A stretch of 64,000 nt of DNA from Bacteroidaceae bacterium (GCA_017647225.1 JAGCLA010000023.1:124001-188000); one strand, 5' to 3'; shown: positions 16,315 to 26,389, counted from the stretch's first letter. Program-made: numbers and translations. The notes: generated from the sequence alone by a model not told the origin.

Positions 16315-17787
16315 ATGGAACAAAGAACTTCCCTTGAAAAATTATGGCGCTTGGCAAAGCGTTATAACCGTTATATAAAAGTCGGGCTGATAACACTCAT
16401 TGCACTAATAATTGCGATGTTGCCGAATGAGTTTTTCGGCATCGAAGGACTTACCGATATCCAACAACGAGTAATAGCAATTTTCCTCTGGGCGGCATGC
16501 ATGTGGATTGTCGAGGCCGTTCCCGCATGGACGACTTCATTGCTCATAATAGTAATTATGCTCCTGACCATTTCGGATAGCGGAATATCATTCCTTGTCG
16601 ATGGGTATGCCAAAAAGGAGCTTATAAGCTATAAAGTTATAATGGGCACATTTGCCAACCCTACGGTAATGCTGTTCATGGGTGGTTTCATTCTTGCACT
16701 TGTAGCATCAAAAAGCGGTATTGATGTCAGTATGGCACGCGCCATGCTGAAGCCATTCGGTTCAAAGCCGTCGGTGGTGCTTTTCGGTTTTATGCTTGTT
16801 ACAGCTATATTCTCAATGTTTGTAAGCAACACCGCAACCGCAGCAATGATGCTTACATTCCTCGCCCCTGTACTACGTCAATTGCCACACACGGAAAAGG
16901 GCACAGCAGCCCTTGCCCTCGCTATTCCCATTGGTGCGAACATCGGTGGCTTGGCAACACCTATCGGAACACCGCCCAACGGTATTGCATTGCAATATAT
17001 AAACGATGTCGATGGTCTGAACCTTGGAGTCGATTTCGGAGAGTGGATGATGGTAATGACACCTGTCATGCTTACAATTCTCATTCTATCATGGGTGCTT
17101 TTACGTTTCATGTTCCCATTTTCTGCAAAGAAAGTGAGCATGCACATCATTGGAGGAGCAAAGAAAGGCTGGAGAACATACGTCATATACGCGACATTGG
17201 CTATAACAATTCTCTTATGGATGTTTGAAAAGTGGACCGGCATAAACTCATACGTGGTGGCATTGTTCCCTATTGGAGTTTTCGCCATTACACGAATAAT
17301 AAAGTCGAGCGACCTGAAGGATATCGATTGGGCATGCCTCTGGATGGTTGCAGGTGGATTTGCTCTTGGCGAGGGCATGTCAAAAACAGGACTTGCCACA
17401 GCACTCGTTAATACTATTCCATTTGACAGCTGGCCTGCATTGCTTGTCATGATTGGCGGCGGCCTCATCTGTTGGTTGCTTTCGCAGTTTATTTCCAACT
17501 CTGCGGCAACAGCCCTGATGGTACCTATCATGGTTGCTGTCGGCACAGGTATGGGACCGGCTTTGGGAGCATACGGCGGTGTAGGAACACTGCTTGTGGG
17601 TGTAGCCATGGCCGCTTCATTTGCGATGTCATTGCCTATAAGCACACCACCTAATGCAATAGCATACTCTACGGGACTTATCAAGACATCACAGATGTTC
17701 AAAGCCGGCATAATAATTGGTGTGATATCACTTGCATTGGGATATGCGGTGATTATTGCTGCGGGACGCACAGGATTTTTTGGATAA
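16315..17787 (+). CDS. DASS (SLC13) family sodium:anion symporter
   Basis: A 490-residue inner-membrane carrier with about 11-12 helices. The two inverted halves each carry the signature pair of the family: SNTATAAMM with PIGTPPNGIA, and SNSAATALM with PISTPPNAIA, which bind sodium and the carboxylate substrate in VcINDY. Members import succinate, citrate or related dicarboxylates, and a few import sulfate. ATG 16315 is preferred over the frame start at 16294 because it avoids an odd hydrophobic lead. A porin-like gene follows after 16 bases and a GH84 gene after that, so the three are probably co-transcribed. The actual substrate is uncertain. Confidence 0.92.
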   Translation: MEQRTSLEKLWRLAKRYNRYIKVGLITLIALIIAMLPNEFFGIEGLTDIQQRVIAIFLWAACMWIVEAVPAWTTSLLIIVIMLLTISDSGISFLVDGYAKKELISYKVIMGTFANPTVMLFMGGFILALVASKSGIDVSMARAMLKPFGSKPSVVLFGFMLVTAIFSMFVSNTATAAMMLTFLAPVLRQLPHTEKGTAALALAIPIGANIGGLATPIGTPPNGIALQYINDVDGLNLGVDFGEWMMVMTPVMLTILILSWVLLRFMFPFSAKKVSMHIIGGAKKGWRTYVIYATLAITILLWMFEKWTGINSYVVALFPIGVFAITRIIKSSDLKDIDWACLWMVAGGFALGEGMSKTGLATALVNTIPFDSWPALLVMIGGGLICWLLSQFISNSAATALMVPIMVAVGTGMGPALGAYGGVGTLLVGVAMAASFAMSLPISTPPNAIAYSTGLIKTSQMFKAGIIIGVISLALGYAVIIAAGRTGFFG

Positions 17788-17803
17788 TCAATAAACTAAC
17801 AAT

Positions 17804-19075
17804 ATGAAAAAGAAACTACTATTAGCATCACTCCTTGCCATATTCAGCCTTGGAGCATTTGCGCAAGAAAAGGAAAAACCAAGTTTCAAATTCTATGGTT
17901 TTGTAAGAAATTACGCTTGCTATGACACTCGCGAGAGCTTGACATCGAACAGCGAACAGTTCTACTACATGCCTAAGAATGAGAATCTCAACGAATTGGG
18001 AGAAGACCTTAACGCACAGGACAACATTATGCTGTTGAGCATCACCACCCGATTGGGATTGAATGTCAACGGTTTGAATTTCCTTGGTTCAAAGACCTCG
18101 GCAAAGATTGAGGCGGACTTTGCCGGATTCGGAACAAGCAACACAGTGCTTCGCATACGTCAGGCATACGCAAAGATGGATTGGGAACACAGCAAACTGC
18201 TTGTCGGTCAGGCATGGCACCCTGCTATGGGCGACATGATGCCGGACGTATTCTCACTTGAGACCGGAGCACCATTCACACCATTCAGCCGCTCTCCACA
18301 AGTACGTTACGACTACGAGACGAAGAATGTAAGATTAACAGCTACAGCTCTTTATCAGTTCCAATATACATCGTACGGCCCCGAAGGCACATCATTCAAC
18401 TACGCACGCAATGCCGTTGTTCCTGAGATGTACCTCCAGGGAATTATCAAAAACGGCGATTTCATGATGGGTCTTGGTGTTGACATTCTTACATTGAAGC
18501 CACGTCAGACATATGCAACAACCATAGAAAAAACCGACGATAGTGGAAATGTAACGACTGAAAGTGTAACCAGAAAATGTAACGAGCTTACAACAAGCAT
18601 AACTCCAACACTTTTTGCTTCATACAAAAAAGACAATTGGGGTGTTAAAGGACGTGTGACATACGCACAGAACGCTGCACACATGAGCATGATAAGCGGT
18701 TATGCCGTTACTGACATCAATAACGGAGAACAGAAATACAGCAGCCTCAACAGCATTAGCGGTTGGGTTGATGCGACATACAAGCTCAACCTCGAAAAAG
18801 GTTACTTTACATTCTGCTGCTTCGCAGGTTACACAAAGAACCTCGGTTGCATGAACGAAATCAAAGGCGGCATCTATATGCGTGGCGAGAAGAACATGGA
18901 CTACATGTGGCGTGTTGCACCAAGCGTTCTCTACACACACAATGCAATGTCTATCGGTATCGAATACAACCCTACAACCGTAGGCTACGGAACACCTGAC
19001 AACAAGTACAAGATGAGCGATGTACACGCTGTAACAAACCACCGTATATGCGCAATGCTAAAATATAATTTCTAA
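17804..19075 (+). CDS. Outer-membrane porin-like beta-barrel protein
   Basis: The 423-residue protein has a clear signal peptide (to about residue 20, GAFAQ), then alternating amphipathic strands rich in Tyr, Thr and Asn, and ends with Phe (MLKYNF), the usual outer-membrane barrel signature. The opening FKFYGFVRNYACYDTRES and the block KLLVGQAWHPAMGDMMPDVF resemble Bacteroidales proteins annotated as DcaP-like or alginate-export-like porins. It lies between a DASS transporter and a GH84 enzyme, so it may supply outer-membrane passage for their shared substrate. No specific solute can be named from the sequence. Confidence 0.8.
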   Translation: MKKKLLLASLLAIFSLGAFAQEKEKPSFKFYGFVRNYACYDTRESLTSNSEQFYYMPKNENLNELGEDLNAQDNIMLLSITTRLGLNVNGLNFLGSKTSAKIEADFAGFGTSNTVLRIRQAYAKMDWEHSKLLVGQAWHPAMGDMMPDVFSLETGAPFTPFSRSPQVRYDYETKNVRLTATALYQFQYTSYGPEGTSFNYARNAVVPEMYLQGIIKNGDFMMGLGVDILTLKPRQTYATTIEKTDDSGNVTTESVTRKCNELTTSITPTLFASYKKDNWGVKGRVTYAQNAAHMSMISGYAVTDINNGEQKYSSLNSISGWVDATYKLNLEKGYFTFCCFAGYTKNLGCMNEIKGGIYMRGEKNMDYMWRVAPSVLYTHNAMSIGIEYNPTTVGYGTPDNKYKMSDVHAVTNHRICAMLKYNF

Positions 19076-19086
19076 AAACATAAGAC

Positions 19087-21303
19087 ATGAACAAAAAAAT
19101 TCTAACATTAGGTCTGATGCTTTTTGCAGGCCTGGGTGCAACAGCACAGGTATGCCTTGTAAACCCTGTTCCGCAAGAGGTAAACACAACCGAAACCATT
19201 TTTGATGCACCTGCACAGTGGAGCATCAATGCCGACAAGAACAACTTGAGCGGACACATCTATGATGCACTCGCGACAGCATCGCCGGAGATTGCAAAGA
19301 AGAGCAACTTCAAAGTAACCATCGGTATTCGTGGCGACAAACAGGTAAGCAAATACAAAAAGCTCATTCCTGCAAAAACAGAAGGCTACTACCTTAAAGT
19401 TACCGACAAAGAGATTGTTATTGCCGGCAACGACGAGAGCGGTCTTTTCTATGGCGTGCAGACCTTGCTCGGCATGATGAAAGAGGGCAAGCTCGAAGCA
19501 TGTACAATCACAGACTGGCCCGATGTTCCTTTCCGCGGAACAGTTGAGGGTTTCTACGGAACACCTTGGAGCCACGAGGCACGCAAGAGCCAATTGGAGT
19601 TCTACGGCCGCAACAAGATGAACGTATATATCTACGGTCCTAAAGATGACCCCTGGCATCGTGACAAATGGCGTGAGCCATACCCTGAAGTTGAAGCAAA
19701 CCGCATTGCCGAACTTGTTGAGGTGGCAAAGAAGAACAGCGTAAACTTCTACTGGGCTATACACCCAGGAGTTGATATCAAATGGAACGACGAGGACCGC
19801 GATTTCCTCATGGCAAAACTCGAAGTCATGTATCAGTTAGGAGTACGTTCTTTCGCAGTATTCTTCGATGATATCTGGGGCGAGGGTGCAAAGGCAGACA
19901 AACAGGCAGCCCTCCTGAACTACATTGATGACAATTTTGTACAGGTAAAGAAAGACGTTGCTCCACTTATCCTTTGCCCTACAGAGTACAACAAAGGCTG
20001 GGCTAACGAGCAGGGCGGTTACTTGCGTACCCTCGGTAAGAACCTCAACAAAGGCATCGAGGTTATGTGGACCGGTAATTCGGTTGTTGCATGTATTGAC
20101 AAGCCTACAATGGAGTGGATTAACGAGCGTATTGAGCGTAAAGGCTACATTTGGTTGAACTTCCCTGTAAACGACTTTGTACGCGACCACATCCTCATGG
20201 GACCTGCATACGGCAACGGTCTTGACATTGCAACAGATGTTTCAGGTTTTGTAAGCAACCCAATGGAGTATGCCGAGACATCAAAAATTTCTCTTTATGG
20301 TATTGCCGACTACTGTTGGAACATGGAGGCTTATGACTACCAGAGCAACTGGGAAAAGAGTTTGAAGGATATTCTCCCAAGCAACCACGAAGCTTTGCGT
20401 ACATTTGCACTATACAACAAGGACCTTGGCCCTAACGGACACGGATTCCGCAGAGAAGAGGGCGAGGAGTTGAAAGATATAGCAGAAGCAGCCCTTAATG
20501 GAGACTTCTTTGCTGTAGGAATGTTGAATTCAGCATGTTACGAACTTGAGATAGCTTGCGATATTCTGCTCAACGACAACAGCAACGCACCGTTGTTGCA
20601 CGAATTGCGTCCTTGGATTATACAAGGTAAGAACCTTGCAGCATACGGCGCCGCAGTGTGTACAATGAGAATGTTGTCTGACGGCAATGCAACAACAAGC
20701 AAGCTGATAACTTTTGAGAATCTCTACCAGCAGGCACGCTCATTGCAGAAACAGATGTTCGACCTTGAGAACAACAAGGCAATGCGTCACCCATACCAGA
20801 TTGGTACAAAATTGGGTACAAAAGTAATGTTGCCTACATTGAACAAACTATTTACATTGGCTACAGAGAAATATAACGAAAAGAAAGGCACAGACCTTAA
20901 TACAACAGCAGAATACAACCCATACAAATTGACATCATCTGTTAAACAGCTTGCATTGCTTCCTGTTAAGCTCAACGGCGACAGAGTGGAGATTGCATCG
21001 GCACTCGAAGTAATCAACTGGCAGGCAGACGGCGAGCTCATGATTGAGAGCGAGACACCTATCACATTCCAGGGTATGGACTTCAACTTTGGTGTCAACG
21101 GTGTTGCAAAACACTTCCGTCTTGAGTTGTTTGTGAATGGCGCATGGAAAGAGGTAAGCCTACTACACTACCGCGAGGATGACCCTGTTATCCACACCGG
21201 TAACGAACTTGGTGGCATGACAGCAACAAAGCTACGCATCACCAACAAGAGCGGCGAAGAACAGAAAGTCTATTTCAAGAGTTTCAGTTTCATAAGAAGA
21301 TAA
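19087..21303 (+). CDS. GH84 beta-N-acetylglucosaminidase
   Basis: A secreted exo-hexosaminidase of 738 residues, practically the length of Bacteroides thetaiotaomicron BtGH84, a structural model of human O-GlcNAcase. A signal peptide (about 1-20) is followed by a GH20b-like N-terminal domain (about 25-145), the catalytic barrel (about 148-450) and a helical/beta C-terminal part. The neighbouring acids Asp261-Asp262 in VFFDDIWGEG are the catalytic pair for substrate-assisted hydrolysis. EGFYGTPW and the YNKGW loop line the GlcNAc pocket. It should trim terminal GlcNAc from host glycans in the periplasm or at the surface. It ends the transporter-porin-GH84 run and is followed by a palindromic terminator. 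Confidence 0.95.
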   Translation: MNKKILTLGLMLFAGLGATAQVCLVNPVPQEVNTTETIFDAPAQWSINADKNNLSGHIYDALATASPEIAKKSNFKVTIGIRGDKQVSKYKKLIPAKTEGYYLKVTDKEIVIAGNDESGLFYGVQTLLGMMKEGKLEACTITDWPDVPFRGTVEGFYGTPWSHEARKSQLEFYGRNKMNVYIYGPKDDPWHRDKWREPYPEVEANRIAELVEVAKKNSVNFYWAIHPGVDIKWNDEDRDFLMAKLEVMYQLGVRSFAVFFDDIWGEGAKADKQAALLNYIDDNFVQVKKDVAPLILCPTEYNKGWANEQGGYLRTLGKNLNKGIEVMWTGNSVVACIDKPTMEWINERIERKGYIWLNFPVNDFVRDHILMGPAYGNGLDIATDVSGFVSNPMEYAETSKISLYGIADYCWNMEAYDYQSNWEKSLKDILPSNHEALRTFALYNKDLGPNGHGFRREEGEELKDIAEAALNGDFFAVGMLNSACYELEIACDILLNDNSNAPLLHELRPWIIQGKNLAAYGAAVCTMRMLSDGNATTSKLITFENLYQQARSLQKQMFDLENNKAMRHPYQIGTKLGTKVMLPTLNKLFTLATEKYNEKKGTDLNTTAEYNPYKLTSSVKQLALLPVKLNGDRVEIASALEVINWQADGELMIESETPITFQGMDFNFGVNGVAKHFRLELFVNGAWKEVSLLHYREDDPVIHTGNELGGMTATKLRITNKSGEEQKVYFKSFSFIRR

Positions 21304-21311
21304 ACAGGAAT

Positions 21312-21371
21312 ATACACATTAAAAGAATGAGCAGGCTTTTGCAAAAGCCTGCTCATTCTTTTAATGTGTAT
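21312..21371. terminator. Bidirectional terminator, 60-bp perfect palindrome
   Basis: The segment centred on TTTTGCAAAA reads identically on both strands over all 60 bases; the arms include GAATGAGCAGGC and flanking A/T runs. It lies 8 bases after the GH84 stop and 5 bases from the stop of the convergent small gene, and gives an AAAA...TTTT-flanked hairpin in both directions. Confidence 0.92.
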
Positions 21372-21376
21372 GCTAC

Positions 21377-21538
21377 TTATTCTTTAACCCATAGATTTCC
21401 CCAAGTTCCTCTACCACGATCCTCACTAACAAGTGCCTGATTTCCACCAACGACAGTGTTTGAGAGATCAAGCATTATATGACCTGAGCACAATGTTATC
21501 TCCTCTGCAGACGGAGCAATATACTTTTTCTTTTTCAT
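21377..21538 (-). CDS. Small protein (53 aa), unknown function
   Basis: A short gene of 53 residues starting MKKKKYIAPSAEEITLCSGH and ending RGRGTWGNLWVKE. Very similar tiny proteins (basic MKK-Y-x-P opening, acidic/Gly middle, WGNLW-type end) occur in Bacteroidales genomes, but no function is known to me. The ATG at 21538 lies 57 bases after the sialidase stop on the same strand, and the stop sits beside the shared palindromic terminator, so the gene ends exactly where transcription would end. There is one Cys, no membrane helix and no cleavable signal. A coding role is supported by position and by the recurring sequence pattern, not by length. Confidence 0.6.
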   Translation of the reverse strand: MKKKKYIAPSAEEITLCSGHIMLDLSNTVVGGNQALVSEDRGRGTWGNLWVKE

Positions 21539-21559
21539 AATCCTACTATGTCATTCCCG

Positions 21560-21585
21560 GTACCCCAAGCATAAAGCCGGGGTAC
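21560..21585. repeat. Hairpin between sialidase gene and small gene
   Basis: GTACCCC (21560-21566) and GGGGTAC (21579-21585) form a perfect 7-base stem around a 12-base loop, next to TGTCATTCCCG at 21549. The left edge resembles the start of dispersed Bacteroidetes repeats such as that at 1177. No T-run follows on the minus strand, so it is not a clear terminator. Confidence 0.4.
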
Positions 21586-21595
21586 TGAGATATTT

Positions 21596-24500
21596 TTACT
21601 TTATAATAACTTTTTTACCATTAACTATATATATACCCTTTTGAGAGATTCCGTCGTACTTTCTACCCGACAAATCATATATCTCCAAGAGTTCTGCAAC
21701 TCCAGGTTTGCATTCATCGATACCGGTAGTATCGTCTTCCCTATATCCAATAGAGAAGAATGCCGGAACTGCAGCGCCTTCGGCAAGAACAAAATATGCT
21801 TTATTAGCATTTACGACATTATCATTTGAATCAAGCAATAAGAATTTTATTTCATTGCCTTTATAAGCAAGAATATAAACATTCGCATCTGTTACTGCTT
21901 TTGCAGATAATGTACCATTGAATCCTGTTGATATTGCATTCTTGCCCAAAGCCGGAGCCGGAACAAAGTTATATGCACCTGCATTGCCGGTAATAAGTAC
22001 AGGAGTCTGTGCAGGCAATATATTATCGTCCAAGACCAGTTCGTTTTCAGTAAGTTCATTCTTTTCATCTGCGGCATTGTATGTTATAGTTTTTGCAACA
22101 ACACCAGTTGGGAGATATACAGCATATGGAAGATTCAATGTTCCAAAATTACCATTGCTACCCTCATAAACAGAAGCTGCAAAACCGGCAAAATCTTCGT
22201 CACTAACCTCTTCAAAAATAAAGTCGGTACTCCAATTACTTTCCTGTGCCTTGTTACTACTTGATTGGTTAAACTGCACTTTACCGCCACCTTTACTCCA
22301 TGCCTCATTTGTTACAGCCAGATTTGCATTGTTGGCACGCATAGTAAGACAGCCTTTTTCTATACCTGCTGATAGTTCATAATTAGCAGCATTTGCATCA
22401 TGGAAATTTCGCCAATCAAGGAACTTGTTACCGGTTGCACTTACGAATGTTCGTTTGTTATCATCGGTATTTTGCTGACAAACCCACAATGTAGTACTAT
22501 TATCGGCCTGTGTAGGAAATGCTACTGTACCATTATTATTCGCAATATAGTGATATTTATATTCTTCAGATGTGTTGACAATATAGTTCTTTATACGATA
22601 AACCTTACCGTCTTCGGGTAGCATAAACACCATTTTCTTAGAATAGCCATCCATATAATTGGTCAAAGCATCTTGAATTGTTTGTAAATCGGTAGCAGTT
22701 TCAGCACTCTTCAATGCTTCAGTTTCTGCAGGTGTAACTTCATAGACATATTGGGTATATGTAGCACCCATCACCTTTTCACCCTCTGTACGTACAAGAG
22801 TTTGAGCGTAATCAGGGAGATTAGCCGCCAAAGCCTGAGCCTCCTTCACGCGTGCCGCATTGAATTTCTCACTGTCAATATGATCTGCACTATCGGTGAG
22901 CCAGTCGAGAGAGAAACGTGCATAGCGCATCTGATAACCGCCTTCGAGACCATCTTCTTCATAATATATACCAATTGTTCCATCGTTGAGGACTGTCATT
23001 GAAGAATATGCCGAGCCACCGGGGCAAATAGTTTTTCTTATTGGCCAAGTTCCTGTTTCGTCTCTACTCAAGAATACAGATACATTTCTACGGTCGTTAG
23101 CAAAAGGTATAGAGAGTAGCAAACGGTTATTGCCCTCCTTCTTGCTCATTGAGGTGAGACGAATGACATCACCGTTACAAGCAGAGTCTTTTATATCAAA
23201 CTGTTCGCGTGCGCTCCATGTTTTTCCGTCATCGGTTGATGTAGCATAATATACATTGCCCTTGTTCTGGTTACGCGATTTAACGAGCAACGTACCGTCG
23301 TTCAACTCAACGATCTTCGACTCGTCTGCATCGTAGAGAGCCGGAACTGCGTTGCATGTCCAAGTCTTTCCGTGGTCATCGGAACGTATAATCTGTGCCT
23401 GAAACAATGAGTGTGTCGTGTTGCTTGTAGTGCGTACAGGGGCTACAACCATAAGTGTACCCTTGCTTGTCTGCAAAGCGGCACCCGAACTGAAGAACAT
23501 TGAGTGCCATGTCTTGCGTGTCTCGTCCTCGCATCCTGCACCATAAATCATATCAGTAATGTCAACCGGAGCATCCCATGTCATACCGTTATCGTGGCTC
23601 ACAATATATTTCAGGCGTGCAGGGCTTTCGGGTGTTCCGTAGTAGAATCCCTCTTTTGATGTTACAAGTACAAAAATATCACCTGTAACACGGTCGGTTA
23701 CAATAGCAGGGTCGCCATGTCCGTAGTCGCCACCAAGTTCAGCTGTACCGGCAATGGTAACAGGATCGGTCCATGTTTTACCGTTGTCCTTACTTACGCG
23801 TGCAACAACATCAATGTTGTTTGGAAGGTCGCCATTTGAAGCAAAACGTTTATCGGTAACAGCCACCAACCAACCGCTCATGGCTGTTGTTATGGCAGGA
23901 ATACGATAATAACGGCTGTCATAGGTATTAAGATATTCTACAGTACTTGCTGTCAGGAATACCGTCGTTGAGTGTTCGGGATTGCCATCTTCTACATTAT
24001 TTATGTTATTATCGATAGTTAAAGTTGCTATTTCGGCATCAATAACAGCACCTTCGGTAGCGTCATCCTTAATATCAGCAACTACCCAATAATAATCAGA
24101 ATTTCCCGATGTAAGAGTTACATCATTTAAGACAAATGTAAACGCGCCACCCACTGCAGGTGTTGCTTCACATAAAAGTTTAGCATCGTCCCTATCACTG
24201 CGATACTCATACACATCCTTAACACTGTAGAGGTACAGTGTTTCTACGACGTCACTATTCAATACACCCGCCAGGCCATTGAATTCCGACATACCATTCA
24301 AACCTGTCATTTGCATTTGAACGCGTAGCAATGGCTGTTTCTCACTACCTATACCAACAGCCGACACACCACGTTGCACTGTAATAGATGACAAAGTAGC
24401 CGTAGAATTAAGCTCTTCATCTGTAAGTTCAATAAACTTCCAAAGAGATGCATTATTGTCGGCTGCTCCATAATTTACAATAACAGTACCGTTTTCTTGA

Positions 24501-26254
24501 GCATGTAAAGGATTTTTGCTATCAGGTTTTATAATATAAGCTGTTCCACTTTGAGACTTTCCGGCCCATTTCTCTACAGTGTACTTATATTCCGGAGTTT
24601 CATTAACACCACTGGAAAGATCGTAGGCTATATACTCGCCCAAATAATTCTTTATAGCAACCTTGCCTTCGTTGTTCTTTTCGAAACACCATACAGCATT
24701 CTTTTCAACAGCCTTATCAGCAAATGTCAATCCGACACCAGCACCATTACTCTTGATTACCTTTCCTTTACAATATCCTTTCTCGGAATCTGAAATTATA
24801 TAATACCAAGTTTGGTCTTCTGCTGTAGAGTATTTTACATCCTGTACTGTTGCATAATATGCAGTAACTGCAGCCTCAAGAGTTGTAATTTCTGCATCAT
24901 AATCATTGCCTTCAATTTTATTTGCAACTTTAGCGGCATCTATTGCATCCTGCAATGTTGCACGGTCTGCAGTAAGATAGCATCCGGGGTCTGTACCCTC
25001 CAATGTATTCTCAAGCACAGCCTCTGCTGCAGAAATAGCATTATACAACCCTACGTTGTAACCATCGAAGTATTGTACAGTAATTGTTTTTGCTTCACTG
25101 TCAATTGTCGCAACACAATCCATACCATTTACAGCCGAACGGAAGTCGCTACCGTTCACTTCAGTTCCTTTCGGGAAGAAATAGTAACCATTATTATAGA
25201 CCTTTGCTATACCAAGATTTTCAGCATTTATACACTCTACTTGAGCATCATTAGCAATTACTTGAGCTTCTTCAACACCTTTGATTATAACAGTATAAAT
25301 ATCATAAATGGTTGTATTTACACTGTAAAGTTCATAACGACAATTAGGATTATAACTTGATTGACCTACATAGTAAATAGAACTGCCATTTGGCTTAAAA
25401 GCAATCCAATAACCACCTACACGAAATTGGCCATCACTATTAGGAGTTGCAAAAGTTGTGTTTGAATTCGAACGGTTTACAGTACCATTTTGATTCAGAT
25501 AATGACCGTTCACAGAATTTATTACATAATTAGAACCACTTTTTACAGCCAATTTAACAAAACTTTTTGCTGGAGCGTTATCTTCAAAATCGCCAAAAGC
25601 AAGAGCATAATAAGCCCCATTATGAATAAATTCCGGAGCATTCACGATATACTTTTCTACTAAAGTATTTTCATTTATAGTTACAGCCTTTATATAATAC
25701 CATCCGGGATTCAGTTCTGCCTGTGTATTAATCTTTACAGTTTCAACTTCAGCAACTTCAGCAATTGATATAGTGAAGTCGCTGAATGTAATCTGACCTG
25801 ATGTTACAAGAATAAAAGAGTTAACATTTATACCAGTTACAGTTTTGGTATTCTCAGTAGATGTAGAAGTAAGTACTTCATTACCAATGGTAATTGTATT
25901 GGTTGTACCACTGAAATTTTTGTACTTGAAACTATAACCGGTTATAACATAACCGGCAGGAACTGTAAAACCATATGTATCGGCTGCAAGAACAAGATTG
26001 TTGTTTGTATAACCTATATCATTCTTCGCACATGAAAACATCAACGGTGCAGGGTTATTGCTCGATGTGTTATACTTCCATATGTTACTCCATGTCTGTC
26101 CTGTGTTTACACCATCTTTATAAAGAGTACCGGACGTTTTTGTCACACTATAACTGACACTCGTCGTTCCCTCGCCACTATCTGCCGGAGCATTAGCAAA
26201 TGCAGCAAATGACAATAGCCAAATCGCTAAAACAAAAAATAGTTTTTTCATCAT
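21596..26254 (-). CDS. Large multidomain GH33 sialidase
   Basis: A secreted exo-alpha-sialidase of 1552 residues that should release terminal sialic acid from host glycans. After a signal peptide (1-21), residues 22-615 hold beta-rich and helical modules, including a FIVAR-like stretch near 400-470. A sialidase-associated N-terminal beta domain spans about 615-770. The six-blade propeller (about 775-1120) has the RIP motif (Arg784), four Asp boxes near 821, 886, 958 and 1006 (for example SKDNGKTW), a likely acid Asp809, Glu978 in ESKIVEL, Arg994 and nucleophile Tyr1083 in GSAYSSM. Residues 1200-1330 look lectin-like. The last 30 residues (IYDLSGRKYDGISQKGIYIV, then a basic end) form a C-terminal sorting tail. 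GH95, GH84 and GH109 genes nearby fit mucin trimming. Confidence 0.93.
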   Translation of the reverse strand: MMKKLFFVLAIWLLSFAAFANAPADSGEGTTSVSYSVTKTSGTLYKDGVNTGQTWSNIWKYNTSSNNPAPLMFSCAKNDIGYTNNNLVLAADTYGFTVPAGYVITGYSFKYKNFSGTTNTITIGNEVLTSTSTENTKTVTGINVNSFILVTSGQITFSDFTISIAEVAEVETVKINTQAELNPGWYYIKAVTINENTLVEKYIVNAPEFIHNGAYYALAFGDFEDNAPAKSFVKLAVKSGSNYVINSVNGHYLNQNGTVNRSNSNTTFATPNSDGQFRVGGYWIAFKPNGSSIYYVGQSSYNPNCRYELYSVNTTIYDIYTVIIKGVEEAQVIANDAQVECINAENLGIAKVYNNGYYFFPKGTEVNGSDFRSAVNGMDCVATIDSEAKTITVQYFDGYNVGLYNAISAAEAVLENTLEGTDPGCYLTADRATLQDAIDAAKVANKIEGNDYDAEITTLEAAVTAYYATVQDVKYSTAEDQTWYYIISDSEKGYCKGKVIKSNGAGVGLTFADKAVEKNAVWCFEKNNEGKVAIKNYLGEYIAYDLSSGVNETPEYKYTVEKWAGKSQSGTAYIIKPDSKNPLHAQENGTVIVNYGAADNNASLWKFIELTDEELNSTATLSSITVQRGVSAVGIGSEKQPLLRVQMQMTGLNGMSEFNGLAGVLNSDVVETLYLYSVKDVYEYRSDRDDAKLLCEATPAVGGAFTFVLNDVTLTSGNSDYYWVVADIKDDATEGAVIDAEIATLTIDNNINNVEDGNPEHSTTVFLTASTVEYLNTYDSRYYRIPAITTAMSGWLVAVTDKRFASNGDLPNNIDVVARVSKDNGKTWTDPVTIAGTAELGGDYGHGDPAIVTDRVTGDIFVLVTSKEGFYYGTPESPARLKYIVSHDNGMTWDAPVDITDMIYGAGCEDETRKTWHSMFFSSGAALQTSKGTLMVVAPVRTTSNTTHSLFQAQIIRSDDHGKTWTCNAVPALYDADESKIVELNDGTLLVKSRNQNKGNVYYATSTDDGKTWSAREQFDIKDSACNGDVIRLTSMSKKEGNNRLLLSIPFANDRRNVSVFLSRDETGTWPIRKTICPGGSAYSSMTVLNDGTIGIYYEEDGLEGGYQMRYARFSLDWLTDSADHIDSEKFNAARVKEAQALAANLPDYAQTLVRTEGEKVMGATYTQYVYEVTPAETEALKSAETATDLQTIQDALTNYMDGYSKKMVFMLPEDGKVYRIKNYIVNTSEEYKYHYIANNNGTVAFPTQADNSTTLWVCQQNTDDNKRTFVSATGNKFLDWRNFHDANAANYELSAGIEKGCLTMRANNANLAVTNEAWSKGGGKVQFNQSSSNKAQESNWSTDFIFEEVSDEDFAGFAASVYEGSNGNFGTLNLPYAVYLPTGVVAKTITYNAADEKNELTENELVLDDNILPAQTPVLITGNAGAYNFVPAPALGKNAISTGFNGTLSAKAVTDANVYILAYKGNEIKFLLLDSNDNVVNANKAYFVLAEGAAVPAFFSIGYREDDTTGIDECKPGVAELLEIYDLSGRKYDGISQKGIYIVNGKKVIIK

Positions 26255-26353
26255 GATTTATTTATTATTTGTACTAAACTTCCTTTTCATTAAAAAGCAT
26301 CATAAGTGGCACATAAAATATGAGCAAAATATGCCAAAATGCTAATTTTTTAC

Positions 26354-26370
26354 AAAAAAAAAAAAAAAAA
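26354..26370. repeat. Homopolymer of 17 A
   Basis: An uninterrupted run of 17 A on the + strand (T on the minus strand) lies about 100 bases upstream of the sialidase start. On the minus strand it runs directly into G, making TTTG, then 21 bases later TATTTTGC, a weak promoter-like pair. Slippage here is likely in replication and in sequencing. Confidence 0.8.
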
Positions 26371-26389
26371 CGATGAAACGACAAATATT

